Of a DNA stretch of 64,000 nt, positions 27,101 to 42,100 are shown piece by piece. The notes under the pieces are model-generated. The model made no database searches and was not told where the DNA came from. It was given only the letters and a program-made list of their open reading frames with translations. Position numbers and translations under genes: made by a program. Source of the stretch: Patagioenas fasciata (lineage: Eukaryota > Chordata > Aves > Columbiformes > Columbidae); contig NC_092521.1 of NCBI RefSeq assembly GCF_037038585.1, positions 49,217,898-49,281,897 of the forward strand. Direction: 5' to 3'. The number at the start of each line of letters is the position of its first letter. The stretch's first letter is position 1.

Positions 27101-30100
27101 GAGAGAATCCGGGGTTGAAAACCACAAGTTGACCGACCTGGAAGAAATAAAATGCAGGCTCTTAAAAATACCATTTAAAGATTTCTGGAAGGTTTTATCT
27201 GAAAAAGGGTCCTCCACAGGCCTGAGTGCAGGTAGTAGGGTTGATTGGAGGATTGAGCTGTCTGCTGACAGTCAGGGCATTAATTGATTTAGAGTTCTGC
27301 CACAGACCTGTCCCATTACCTAAAGGGCAAGGGGCAGTTTTTCTCATAATTATGTTGTGGTTAATAAAGGACCTAAAGTGCTGCTGAGGCCCAGAGTTGC
27401 ATCCCTTGACAAATGGGTGCCTGTGCCCTCTTACCAGGGAAGAGTCATCACAAACTTTTAACCTATGGTGGAACTGAATGTGACAGATAATGGCTTTTGT
27501 CTGAAAAAATTACTGCCTGAAGAGTTAGGTTGACAGGGAGTTTGTGTGATGCGAAGTAAGGGTGGTCTGGATTTGGAAGGAGGTGATGAACTGGCTTGTG
27601 CGAGTGGCAAGCTATCTTCCCAAGTTCTTGAGCTTGTTTTATCATGTATAGGAAGTCAAAAGGTAAGACCCCAAAGGTAAGAACCCAAAAGGTAGGGTTC
27701 TCTGACCTTTGTCTTGATATTGGTAAGTGACCTTCCTGAATAGCAGGTGCCTAGTATTGCCAACAGGTTCTCTCACATTCTTCTTTCCTTCCTGCAAATG
27801 TAGTCTCAAATGCACTTAGGCTGGTTTACAGCTTCTCAGAGCTAAGATGTTGTCCATAAGTGCTTAAGAAGAAAAAGGGCTTATTTTTATAGTAAAGATA
27901 GGTATTTATTCCACTAACTTTAGTGTAACACAATCTAGTTAGTATAGCATTTAAAACAGTTATTTTAATGGCAGATAAGCACTTCATGTCTCATTCGTTC
28001 ATTCATATTCTGGTCTTCCTATTTCATTCATATTAAAAAAAAATCAATGGTGTCCTTATGTGCATGACAATGCCATGAAATATTTTGGAAAACTATTAAA
28101 ATAAAGGTGTGTTCTTAACTGTTTGTCATTTGCAAGGTGTTTTGATAGTATTATGTTAGCTTTTCCTCTGCCCAGGTCTTGTAGCTTCTGACTGACAAAT
28201 TAGCTATTCTGATCCCAGAAGATAAACAACCCTAACATTTCATATGCCAGCTTTTTCTTACAGGTGTTTTCTCCTATTTTGGTTCAACACTAGATGTGAC
28301 ATGTAAACCAGCCTTTTAGAGAAGGTGTTTTATTTTTTCAGCTTCTTCTCTACTGCAGTGATTTTTGCCTTCCCTCTTTTGTTTCTTATGTGTACCAGTT
28401 TATAAACTTATTCTACTCTGTGCTTGGCTAGCTCTCTAAAATCTACTCTTGACAATTTCTGCTTTTAAACAAAAAGGACCTGGGAGTGGTTTTGTTACTC
28501 ACTTTCTGACATGAACCCTGTGTCTTCCTTCCTTTCCTTAGGATAGAAATTAAGGTAGTCTTCTAGCAGTCCTGCAGTAGTTGCTTGGCACTACAGACTA
28601 GGGCTTTTCTTCACCTTGGCTTTACTTTTAACACGTTGATGTCGTGCTTAGAGATTATCTCACTTTTTCAGAATTAAACTGTCTCCGTGTTCTCACCATT
28701 ACAAAGTTAGGCAGTGTTCAGTTGAAGAGGGGACAGTATAGGCATCTATAGTTCTCTGTCCCCTGGTCATAACCATATTCACAGAGATTTTTTTTTTTCC
28801 TCTTTTTGTGGTGGATCTGCCTTTGTATAATTCAGCAATCTCTGCTCACCTTGTTCTGCAGGAGCAGTGAGCTGTGCATATGATACCTTTTTTAGCTTTT
28901 TCACTTTCCTTGATAAAATAAGCTTATATGTTTATTCCAATAAAGTGTCTTAAAAAGGGCAAGAGGACAAACGTATTCTTTAGCATATTCTCTTTTACTT
29001 CATTTTGGCTTTTAGTAGCTGATTTCTTTGATCATTGTTATCTTTTTGTTCTGCATTGTTTTGTTTGCAGGTCAGTTGGTATTGCCTCTGTGACCTTGTG
29101 TACAACTCTCTATGTCCTTATTTTTCGCTGCATTCTGTCCTAGATCAATGCATTTGTTTCTTTAGCCAAAACAGGACTTGGGAACTGTGTACATCTGAAG
29201 GCAGATATATCTAGTTAGTTAGCTGTTGGGGTTTTTTTGGTGGTGTTTTTGTGGTTTGTGTGTGTGTGTGTGTTTTGTTTTGTTTTGCTTTGTGGTTTTG
29301 TTTGTTTGGTTTTTATTTGTTTGTTTTTCTCCACGGGGAGATATGTAACCAAATTGTTATCTTCCTACATAGTTTCTCTTAGGTTCCTGTAGCTTTCTGT
29401 GTTTCTTAGGGTTTTGTAGCTTGACAAAAAACCTATGGCATGTTTGGCAGCAATGGCATCTTCTAGTGAACTCTGTATTTATCGGCACTTGCCTTATTTA
29501 CAGTTGACATATTCTGTCACATATTCTAGTTGTACGTATCTTCAAAAACTTCATGTGGTGCCCACATATGCGTAAGCCTTGTATTTAATTTACTTTTTTC
29601 ACTTGTCATATTTATATCCGGTCACACCTCTGATTAAATTTACTCCTAGTAGCTGCTTGTTTATCCCAGCTGAAGTAATGAGCAAGCTGATCAGATGGTA
29701 TTGTAATATTTATGCTTTTAAAAATACCTGATGAGAGTAGATTTAATTCTGAAAACAGTCTGATTCCAACCTGTGTTGTCAGGAAGATGAGAAATAGAGG
29801 GTGAAGAGAGATAGCTGGCCTCCTGGGTGTATGAACAGGTTGCTCTTCCTTTGCATCTTTGCAAGCATGAGAGGTGAGCTCATAATTTGGTGGTTGTCAT
29901 TCCAGTCATCATGTCCCACCCTAGTAATCTGTAAATACAGTTGCAGAATATTGGCTACAGATTATGTTCAAACAACGTTAAAAATGCCTTCAAGCCATTT
30001 TTATTCTACATGTATTTGTACCATGTCGATGTTAAAACTGCCTGACTTCTGATAAAAATATTAACTGTTACTTTCAGAAAAGTGTCTAGTATGGTTTGAT

Positions 30101-33100
30101 TGAATAAACAGAGAAGTTCTAGCTATCGTAATAGTTATATAGCCGTGATAGAGTTGCCAGGCTGGCTGTTAAACAGATGTTGTACAATTCAGGTTGAAAT
30201 TCTGAACATGTTGTGTGTATGCCAAAAAGACTGCTTTTGCATATGATATGGATATAAGGTGAGCTGTATAACTTACACCTTTGTTATAGTAGCTTCAGCT
30301 GCTGAACAAAAGAAAACACATTGTGTAGCAGAGCTGAACTTTGACTGTTAACTTTTTCCTAAATTTAAGTTGGGAAATCAGAAACTCTTTTAGCTTTGTT
30401 TTGAAGTAATGTTATCTAATGACTTTCATTCAGTTTTGCAATTCAGTATGACTGTATTTACTTGTTTTCTGATAATTAATATAGAATATTTTTTCCCCAT
30501 TTTTCTTTCTGAAGGACCCAACCATATGCCTATGCAAGGACCTGGACCTAACCAGCTCAATATGACGAACAGTTCCATGAACATGCCTTCAAGTAGCCAT
30601 GGGTCAATGGGCGGCTATAACCACTCAGTGCCATCCTCCCAGAGCATGCCAGTGCAGAATCAGATGACTATGAGCCAGGGGCAGCCGATGGGCAACTACG
30701 GTCCCAGACCAAACATGAACATGCAACCAAACCAAGGTAAGTGAGGTGCTTGTGAGCTTCTGTTAAAAGGAAGCAGCTCAGGTACAGACTTTTTTTACAG
30801 GTCTTTCCTTGTGGATTTTCTTCTCTAAATCCAATTGTACCCATGTTTGGAGGACTCTGTATCTCCTTTCCTCCCATGTGTTAGTGGCCTTTTATTTATT
30901 TGCAGACATTAAGTTGTTTTCAGGTGTTGTGTGAGAATCTGGAAATGGGTCTGCTTTCATTAGTTATGAGTTTGAACTACTGTTTATCTTTCTCAGACTT
31001 TACACTTCTACCTAACTGTTAGTATTGCTTGAGTTGATAAAATACATCTCTACTCTTCAGTCTCTTGGGTAAACTGAAAAATTAAAATTCAGTTAGCCGT
31101 CAATTTTTATACCTAATTAATCTCTGTTCTCTGCTGCGTGCTGTTTTAGCGTGGAATGTCTGTTAATCTTGAAGAAATAAAATTCAGTTCCAGGAACAAA
31201 TCTGCTGCTCCCTACTGTTTTTAGGATATGTCCTTGTGCATATAGTGAAATTCAAAACTAATGTGTCCTGTTGACAGTATGGTCCTTGTTGAAGTGCAAG
31301 GACACTACAGAATTAAAATATTGCATTCAAGTCACAACAGACTAAATTATTAAATTTTATATATACTGCATGTTCTTGCAAATGTGCTTTACAAGTCAGC
31401 AAGCAGTATTTTCAGTTTAACTTTGAAGTCTGTTACTACATTGCATCTGGACATACCACCTGCTAGAAGCCATACTGCAGAATAATTTTTTTTAAACGTT
31501 TCTGTCATGCTTTCAGCAAGTATTTTTTTTCCTAGTATGTATAAACTTTTACAGATATATTCACTGAAGGATATAACTTGACTTGAGATTTCATCTCTTT
31601 TCAGATACAGTAGGAGAACATATTTCTCTTTTTCTAAAGCTCCCTCCCTGGTCATTGTAGAAAAAATAATCCTTCAGTAGCAGAGGTTCTTACTGCAGTA
31701 TACTCTCATTGGGGACCAAAGTGCCACTCTGTTACAGAGATGCCATTTGTTAGTGAGATGTACAAAGAGACCAGGTCATACTGATCAGTTTGATTATTAG
31801 ATCACAGAAGCATTCAAAACAGACAAAAGGCTAAGTTAATGAGAGACCAAAAATAAGTCAAGACGAAACAGCTGTTTCTGCAGTTTTCTTGCCAGTAATG
31901 GAAGTGGGAAGTCTGAGTGCTTCACCATCCACATTGTTAGTGGCGTTTTTATTAAAATTTTAACAGCAGAAGAAACAAAAGATAAGCACATAGCAGAGGA
32001 AACCATCACATATTTTTGACTGCCTCTCTGAACTGGTAGATCGCCTGTGTGTTCTTCATAATACCCAATGGAGGGAGTGATTTTGTAAGATGCTTTTGAA
32101 AAGTCATGTGCATGCTCTGTTGAAACTTCTTGGTTGCAGAGGGTTAGCAATAAATATGTAGCAGTATGTGTGAGGGAGCCATCAGTTAAGTTGCTCTACA
32201 GAAAACAACTTACCTTGTATGACTGGCTTACAATTTAGGACTAGTGATTATTCCATCTCAAAGTAGTGGTCTTTACTCTTCCTCATAATATTCTTCTGCT
32301 GTATTTTCAGTGCTCTGTCAAACTTGAAAATTGTTCTTTAGAAATTAGGCAGAAAGATACTCAAAAGGTTTATTTTCTGGACAAATAATAGTACTAAAGT
32401 GGCTTTGGGGAGTAGAGGACTATCTAACCAAATTATAGGTTCCAGAACAAGAGCTGGTACCATTGCCTACACGTAGGGCCACAATAACCCTTTACATTGG
32501 GTAACTCTAATCTTGCCAAATTTTGACCCTTTAGGCTGAGCCTTTTTCCATTACATGTGTCTGCTTCAAGGGTGACTTTTTTTTTGTGGAAGTTTCACGG
32601 AAGTGAAAGCCATTTCTGACAGTGGCGTGAAAAATTGCATTCTTTAAAATATGTCAGTATCTCACAAAAACACGAGTAAATAGAGCACTTCACATGTAAA
32701 TTTAGGAGTGCAGGTAACCCTTGCTTTAGAGCAAGGCTTTGAAACTTGTCTGTTATGCCAGCAAGGTGCCATTTGCTGTTTCAATGAACTAGTGTCCTGA
32801 ATTAGTCATAAATATCTATAGGAGAAGAATTCTTTAAGTCTGAAGAAGATGTGCATGTTTGTTATGTGTTGGTAGCTAAGGTTTTTGTCCTAAGAATATC
32901 CCTAGTCAGGTCCACTTAATACATTTCCTCCATTTTCTACTCTTAGTTCTCACATTTATATTGAGATTTGGTGACAAATTAGAGTAAGTATTTTTGTATC
33001 TTCCCTCTCTTGTGACTCTTAAGACAGCAGGGGAGAGAATGGCAGAGAAATCTCAGAGACCATGAGAGGTGTAGATAGGTAGCCAAGAGGGTCTCAGCCA

Positions 33101-36100
33101 AGCACAGACACTGCAGGCTTCTCATCTAAGTCAAGAAACAAGAATGAGCTGCTAGGAAATTGCATCGAGATGTGTTTTAACAAGAAGGGAATAATCAGAT
33201 TTGGACTCAAAGATTTCTTAACTGGTAGTCTATGCTGCCCCTCAGAAACAGAAATGAAGCAAAATTTTGTGAGCCCTCAGTATTGTTGTCAGAAAATATT
33301 TGTGAACCCCTAAGCATGCTTTGTTTCTTTTTTTTTTTATAAAAGGGTGATCTGTATTGAGAATAGCTGATAGGTACAGTAGGATCTCTCAACAACAGAA
33401 CTGGCTAAATATGTTACTAAATATTCTGCAAGATAAGGTCTTAGTATCTCAAGTTGGGTGTTGAAAGTTAGTAGATGTTTTTGACCCCAGTCTTTCTCTG
33501 CATGGATTCCCCATCTGTAGAGGAATTAATCTGTTGGTAAGATTATGATACTGTCTGATTTCACAGGAGTATTGTGAAAGTGTGTTGTTTATGAAGATTT
33601 GGACATTTTAGTTTTAAATGCCATAAGAAAACCCGCGAGTAAATTAGTAGTTCTGTCTTCAGTATGTGACTAGGCATGGCATCTCACGTGAACACTTAAG
33701 AGGAAACAAAATATTGAAATAGCTTTTTCAGTGAATAGTATGTACTGTGTACTGAACGAGGCCAGTACTTTTAGGAAAAAAACATGCTATAATGTAATAA
33801 AAACGCAGGAAGGTTTGATCTAACCTTTGGGTGGTTTTAGCATAACTTTTAGAATGTGTTTTCTAGCAAAACATCTTGGTGTGTGCACACATTTTGAGGC
33901 AGATGGTGTTAGTAAGAAAAGATGAAAAAGTGCTAATTAAGAAATAAAATGCATAGTAACAGAACCCAGTGTTGGATTTACTTTGTCTCCACTTTGTACT
34001 CATTATAGATTTGCATTACCTTATAGAGTGCTAGCCAGAGGAATATCTTCAGTGAGAAGCAAAACTTGCATGGTATTGTTTTTATATAGTCAGTGCAGTT
34101 AAAGGTTAAGAATATTAGTAATTTTGGACTTAGGAAGCAGAATGTTTTAAGTGGAAGATTCTGTAGATGACTCTTGATTAAGCAGCTACTGTGGCAATCT
34201 GGGACATCCACAAGGAATACTGCAGCAGAAGAGACAAAGTTAAGGAGACATTTTTAAACCACTACGTTTTTCTGCAACTCTTTCATCCTCAGTACACTTC
34301 TGGTCTCAAATTTGTTAGGTTTATCTGAGACCCACTTCTGGTCTGCAGTTTTGTTTCTCTCTGTTCGGCTTACATGTCTGAAGACTAGGTTGGCAGTTAT
34401 CTGAAGTCATTTCTTGTCAGGAGATGGTCACCAGGTCACTGCACTTACAAGAAAATCGGGTAATATAACAGCTTATTTTTACTTATATCCACATACCTTT
34501 TCTTCCCTATGTGTGAGTCTTCCTTATGGCACACTAGATGAAGCAGGAACAGTTTTTATCATTTAGTAGATGTAGATGATTTTGAAATGAGCAGTTGAGG
34601 AAAGTGTTGTGTATTCTTGATAATGTAGACTCTTTTTAATTAAATTGAACAACGAGCAGTTTAGTTTTCACCTGTTGTCTGCCTTGCTTTATACATTCAC
34701 TTGCTCCAAAAGACTGATTTGAGTCGACACTGTGCATTTCTTAAATGCCTGTTTAATGGCTACTGAAACTGCCTGCACTCCTCACAGGACCTACAGTATT
34801 ACTTCTTAGCATTTTTTTTTTTTTCAGACTTTTATCCCAAAAATGCTTCCAGTATATTGACATGTGAAGGCTGCCTTTTGACTATATAGAAGCATTTATG
34901 GAACTTTTGTACTACCAAAGGTAAAATAATTTCTTGGAAAGACAATAGTGTGCTTGCGTACTTGGATATTTACAGGAGTAGTCCTACACAGTATGTTCTC
35001 GGACTCTCTAGAAATCGGACTTCTTGCCTTCACTGGAATAAATAGTTCCAGAAATTCACCAGAAAATAATTTCTAAGGAGAGTTTTTGAAAGCAGTGAGC
35101 ATTCTTTTGCAGTGCACAGTTTTGTTAACTTCTGTGTTTTAAGTCTTATCTGAAAGTCTGGAAGCGATCGTGACTTCCACTGAGTGTAGTTTGTTGTGAC
35201 CTGGTTGGATATTCAAGAGCTGTATTTTAAGTGGGCTGTAAAAATATGTGCTACGAATGTTAAAAGTCTTAGAACTAGTAATTTTAAGTTTTTGACTGAA
35301 GTTTTGTGGAGGGTTTTTTGTAGGTTAGTTTTATGTCATACTAAACATTATACGATGAATATATGTAGCATTATTGTAGGCTTGAGTTTTTCAAAAGAAA
35401 AAAATGAATTCAATTTCCTTCAAAACTACCGCAGAAAATGGTTTTCTTGCATGAGACGATAGAGACCATGGATCTTCTTTTAGGTATTGTCTTAATAAGA
35501 GAGATATGTGAACCAAACTGGAAGGAAGCCAGGCACTCTGTTATTAACACAATACACAGTCTGATACAGGGTAGTGAATTCTCATTGTGGCTCTACAAAG
35601 TGTTAATGAAGTTCTAATTTAAAAAGCAAACAGAAAACCTCTACATTGCACCATGGGGACCGAAAACATTTTATCACATTGTATTGTGACTAATATTAAT
35701 ATTGTTAATTAACAAGCTTTCCTGAGATCTAGGAATATTATGGCAACAAGTTTCTATTTTTTTTTTTTTTCAAGGCTGCCTAATGTTTTTCTGTACCTTC
35801 AAACAGAGGAGCAGTGAAATGAAGTGATCTAAATTGCCTGCTTGTTCAGGAGATCAAAAAATGAAATATATTTTTGCAAAATGAAAAATCATTACAGTAT
35901 CTCAATTTAAAACATTTTTTAACTTTAAAATTGGGACACAGATACTGCTATGCTGTAGGACAGAAGCGTAACTGGATCATTTTAAGAGTAGCTGATTATT
36001 TATCTTCAGAGGAAAATGAAGCTTAACAGAACTAAGGCCACTTTACTTCTCACAGAGAGATTCCACACAGGGGTTTAATGGGATTTAACTAACGTACTTT

Positions 36101-39100
36101 GAATTCATACCATTAATTAGCTTGGCTTAACTTTCTCTTGTATCCCCACATAGACAGGATCTAAGTGACTATGTATTCCTTTCCTTATATAAATCCGTTA
36201 TCAGTATTAAGTGTATCTAGGTAATTTTCCAGTGTTGTGGTTTATGCTAGTGCTTTATGCATGTGCTCCAGCATCTAGATATTTAAAAATATTAAATGCA
36301 AGGACAAATCTAACCTATAGAAATCTAGATGATACACCGTTCTTTTTCTCCTAGGATGGGGCTAAGGAATGGCTGTGCCAGTTTGATGTTTTGATTTGTT
36401 TTGTCAGTGGTCTTTCTAGTTTATAAAATGTTTTTTAAAAAGGGAAAAAAAACCTCAGGATTTCACCATTATAAAATGCACAATAGGTGGTGAATAGTGT
36501 GAATTAATGTATTGTAAACATGTGTTGTTTAAGAAGTTTAGCTCCTTGTCACAACTCTTTCCTTCTTGTATTTTTAATACTGGAATAACTCATGTCTGAA
36601 GTGGTACTGCAGAGGAAGTGAAGAAGGTGTGATTTTTTTTAAAGTTATATCAACCTAACCTGCAGTCTCGTACAATGAAATGGCATAATCATAATTTTCA
36701 TTGCTGTAAAGGTGGTCTTTAACTGTTTTCATTACTGAAGTTAGCATTTCTCCAAGTCCAGCATTAACCAAAATTTCTCAGTTGATAAAACACGGACAGT
36801 ACTTGATCTCTCCTGGTATCTTCCTGTGGCTCATGGAAACTCGGAGCAGCTTGGTATGAAAGATTTTTGTTACAGGCTGTTTAGGGCTGTTCAGTGGTGG
36901 GTAGAGCTTCTATTTCTGTGGGCCTTCTGCATACTGCCTATTGTTTGATTGCCTCAGTGGTACAAGTGGTTTGTCTTTACAGGCTTAATAAAATGGTTTA
37001 TTTTGTGATAACAGCTAAGTGACTTGTTGATGGACTATAACAACACTACGTATTAAAACTATGTCCCAAGGAGTTAATAATGTTAAATATTTTTCTGTGA
37101 CTTATCAAGATTTCACCCTCCAGTTTTGATCTACACTTTCTTTACAGATACTTTTTAAAACAAGCAAACAAAGAATGGTAAAACTGTTATGTATGAGTAA
37201 ACTAATGTCTGTGTAGTTTGAAGAAAAAATATCTAGAAAGCAGCCTTGTTTAGGCTGAGTTCTGTTTTGTAACTTGGCTACTGAATTTATCACCTGCATT
37301 TCCATAGGTCCAGAAATAATGAATTCTTATGAGAGCACTAGAAATATTGAGCATTTTTTGGTCCATCTTTAAAGGCTGTGTTTTCCATGCTCTTTTTGAA
37401 AGATTTAATCACAAATCATGTTTTACAGAAGACATATGTGATACTTTTACAGGTCCAATGATGCACCAGCAGCCTCCCTCCCAGCAATACAACATGCCCC
37501 AAGCAGGTGGCCAGCACTACCAGGGGCAGCAGCCGCCTATGGGGATGATGGGCCAAGTTAACCAAGGAAATCACATGATGGGTCAGAGGCAGATTCCTCC
37601 ATACAGACCACCGCAGCAAGGTAGGATTTCAGTGTGTTTAGATTGATTTTAAAATAATCATCTTTAAAATGATTTTAAGTCACTTCTTGCTTACACCAAA
37701 TTTTGGTCAAAACATCGGGTGTCACAGACTTTGTTTGCAGGCTCTTTTTTGTTAGCCTCTTAAGGGTGGTTCTTGCAGCAACAGGTTACTGGTATCACCC
37801 TGAAACATGAAGACAAGTATTTCCTTTGTTTTGACTTCTTTCTGACAAGAAGTATCTAAGAATATGCATCTCAGATATGCTGATGCAGAATTCTGTTTCA
37901 ATATTTAAATGACAGGTATGGAAAAGGAACAGAGTACCCGATTGGTTATTAATTTGTTCAGTTACAAAAAAGAAACAATATTCCACGATCTTGCATTTTT
38001 TTCAGTCCTTTTCTAAAAGGGATAACTTCAGTTTTTAACACCTTAATCTGTTATACACATTCCTAAAATGAGCTCAAAACTGTAGTTTGATATGTATGTT
38101 CTCAATCTAGTGCAGCCAAACAAGTATGTGTATGTGTATATATATAGGTAAATACATATATATTTTTTTATTGAAGTAAACTAGATTATATATGTTGTGT
38201 GAAATGCAACAGTATGGGTGGGGAGTACATTTGAGAAATATTTCTCATACTAAAATCAGAAATTAGCAGGCTTTATATCACAGAAAACAAGTTATTTACG
38301 TATTGACTGGTTGTGGTTTTTCAGGCCCACCACAGCAGTACTCAGGCCAGGAAGACTATTATGGGGACCAATACAGTCATGGTGGACAAGGTCCTCCAGA
38401 AGGCATGAACCAGCAATATTACCCTGATGGTAATCTCTCATAAATATTAACTTTCCCATTTTCTATACCTGCCCAATACTAATGTAGTCATATGCCCAAA
38501 ATTAGAGAATGAGGCAAGAACAGTAACTGGATATCATACCTCACACTTACAAAACCTTCCAAATTCAGAATTGTTACTACAGTTGAAGTTACTATGACTG
38601 ATTTTACAACTTACTTAACGTATGTAATTTGTAGTACTCTCATTTGAACCATGGAACAGTTTTAGTGTTTCAAAATGAAAATTCTGTGATTGGTTTATCT
38701 AAAATTATGGAGGGTTCCTAGTATACCTAGTGTTGTTGAGATGGATTAAAACAGTCAAAACTTTATTATAAAAAAGATGAGGACGATATCCTTTTATTAA
38801 AGTGGAAAAACATGCTTAAAAGATGTGGTTTCTCTGTAAATATTCTATTTTCTAACTTAGTGTTTAGTTTTAATAGAAGTCACACAAATGTGTTGTTGCT
38901 GCTATGGATGGTATGGGCCTTTTGCTTGATTTTTACAAAGGAATAAAATGGTCCCTGCCCTGAGGAGCTTGCAGATGTTGAATCCTCTTTAGAAGTCCCC
39001 CCAGTGTGTCAAAGACAAGACCATATCTTCAAATTGCATAAATCTGTCCTGCTACCTCTTGGAATTTAGTGTGCTGAGGGCTATTGAGTTGTGTTATAAG

Positions 39101-42100
39101 TTCGTAGAGTTGCAATTAACCTGTTTTTAGGCTGAGCGGAGTCTGGGAGAAGAAAGATGCCGACTCATGACTACTGTGATAACCGTGTGTGCAACTTAAT
39201 GGTGTCTCACGAAGTTCAAGGAATGGGGTAGATGTTAATGTTTTAAAAATGTGCACAAAGCAAACCTGCGTAACTGCTAAAGCAACTACTCATTGCAAAT
39301 GAAAGAATACAAGTTAGTTGTTTGAATTTTAATTTCTATTACACTGATTTTAAGATGCATCAGACCATGTCTATGTAACTTGCAGTGTTAATTTTGGAGA
39401 TATATGTGCAGAGTTATTTTACAAGTTTCATTAACTTATAATTATTAAACTTTCCGTTTGGAACTTTTATGTTGTACACGTGAACTTAAGACAGTTACAG
39501 GCAATTTACTGTAGTAGAGGCAATCGGATGTTACTATTGCCAGCTCTGTGGCAGCACAGATTACTTCTCTAAGACCTATTCCTTCTAAACATTAATTCTT
39601 CAGCATTACCTCATTATTACTCTTACAGAGAAGGTAAAGAGAATATAAGGCTTATGTTAGTAGCTATGTTTTTGTTAGTTCAGTCAATGCCATATGGTAC
39701 AGTTGCAGAACTAGTTACAAAGACTGCTTAGTTTTAGAACAATATTTTCCATTCCTTATTTTTTCCCCCAAATTTTATTCCAAATTTATATTATTTGTAT
39801 AATATTATTTCAAATTTAAATAAAATTTTGGCTTGTTTTCTTGACAAGAGGAGATATTTTGGTCACCCATGAGACAAAATGTCTTTGTTCTAAAAATAAC
39901 AACAGGTGGGGTGTTTACTGCATGTATCGGTTTCTTCATCAGGGATGCCTGTGGTCTCTGCTAAGTAAAATTTTCCTACTTGGGACTGGAATGTAAGAGG
40001 AAAAGTTTTCTTAAAACTTGTAGAAATTCTACTTGTAGGGAAAACCTTGAGTGTGATTTTTTTTTTTTTTTTTTTTTTCTCTGTCACTTAAAAGCAAAAT
40101 TTAATGTAGATTGTGGTTCATAACTTGACTGAGCTTTATTTGCTATATTTCACACTGTTTTTAGCATATGCTTTTGAATTGGAGATCAGCAGAACAGGTG
40201 TTAAACAAAGTATGATAATTGCTTTCTTTGTTCATTCTAATTTAATTCAGGTTATTTACATGTGAAAGGCCTAAATGCTTTCATTTTTTTTTTTGAGTGA
40301 AAGATAAGGTACTTTTTTTTCCTCCCCCCCTCCGCAACAAGGATTATCAGAAGGTTAAAACCCATCCCTTGCTGTGATGTTGCTAAAACTACTGCATTAA
40401 GCCTTTTTTTTTTTCCTGTCACATGTTAATTCAAAATGAAAGGAAATCATATTAATAAATCTTTGGCTAATACAATTGAAAATTCTTTTCCATGTATATC
40501 CAGTTGAAATTTTTTTTCATTTTTCTGAGAAATGAAATACTTTTAGGGTTTTCACTCAGAGGCCATTAACGTTTCTTCCTGTCTCTTGTCGAATTGATGT
40601 AGGTCATAATGATTACGGTTATCAGCAACCGTCGTATCCTGAACAAGGCTACGATAGGCCTTATGAGGATTCCTCACAACATTACTACGAAGGAGGTATC
40701 TATATACCTTCACACACATACGCACATACATTCCCTTTCCTTCCCCACCCGCAACGGGAACAAAAATTCTTGCACAACACGACTTATACCCATGCAAAGC
40801 TCTTGTAGAATACTAGTTGCTGGCTGTCTTGGAAATTGCAGGGAACTCGAAGCATTCAGAATAATTTCTTGCAAACACCCAAAATAACCACAATTTACCA
40901 TTTCTAACAACAGTAAAATGACTAAAACACTCTAGAGACTTTTTTTTTTTTTTACCTCGATGGAAATTTTTATTTAAGCATAAATTTGTTGGTTCAGTTC
41001 TGTATCTTTTTGTGTGTGTATATATTTTGTATAATTATAGTGCCGTTAGGAAACAGCTTGCTGATCCTGTGTAGCTAGTCTGTGCTCTTGTAGCTGTCCT
41101 TAATTTTGTCTTTTTTTTTTTTTTTTACATTTTATTTAGCATAGTCACGATCCTATGACTGTGATGGTCCAGTAAATGTAATGCTCGTTTGGCAGAAATG
41201 CTGAAAATGCTGCAGTTCCACTTCGCAAAATTGGCTTTAACTGCAGTTTGTTTGACCGAGTTCCTTCTGTTTGGTTTGAGTTTTCTTTGTTTCGTTCAGT
41301 TTTTGAAATCAATATTGCATTTTCATTTTGGTCTTGTGTTGTTGGCTGTGCATCTTAGAAGGAAAAGAACCAATAGAGTAGGTATCTTTATAATTTTTTG
41401 CTTTCTTGCCATCATCTTACAGGAAACTCGCAATATGGTCAGCAGCAAGATGCATATCAAGGACCACCCCAACAGCAGGGTTATCCGCCACAACAGCAGC
41501 AATATCCAGGCCAACAAGGCTATCCAGGACAACAGCAGGGTTATGGTAAGAACCTGAAAAGACAGACAGCAGTCACAGAAAAGAGCAAAGGAGATCCTCA
41601 TATGTTATTCCATCCATGGTTTACTTGATTGAAAGGCCAGGCTTGTGCAAAAGAAAAAAAGTGGTGTGCTCACAGTGTCACTGGGCCAAAATAAGAAGGC
41701 GTAGAAGACGGCATCTTTTGGGAAGTGGATCTTTTGGCAACCTAGGACAACGTGGTAGCATTAAAAAAAAAAAAAAAAAAAGGGTGGCTAGAAAACATTT
41801 TAACAGGTGTCTGTAATTTAGAAAGACTCAAAGATTCTGCTCTTTTTTGTCCTTTGTAGGTGAACACAGAGTCGGGAGGGCAGAAAGATTGTGGAGAGAC
41901 ATTTATACCCTTTCATCCACTGAATTTGCCATTTAGAGCAAGATCTTTTAAAAACTAGATTAATCATTCCTTTAAAATTCTTGTACTGATCAGTAAGGAA
42001 ATTAATAGAAGCATTGTCTATGCATCTTTCAAGAGAGTTTGTCTTATAAATTTGCCCTAGTGGTGCAAGTTGTCAGATGTGTGGCAGCAAAGAGAAATCC

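Noticed and set aside
27655-27700. Tandem 'aaaggtaagaac'-like repeats resembling splice donors
   Set aside because: Only about three imperfect copies deep in intron 4, with no upstream exon; probably a chance short duplication.
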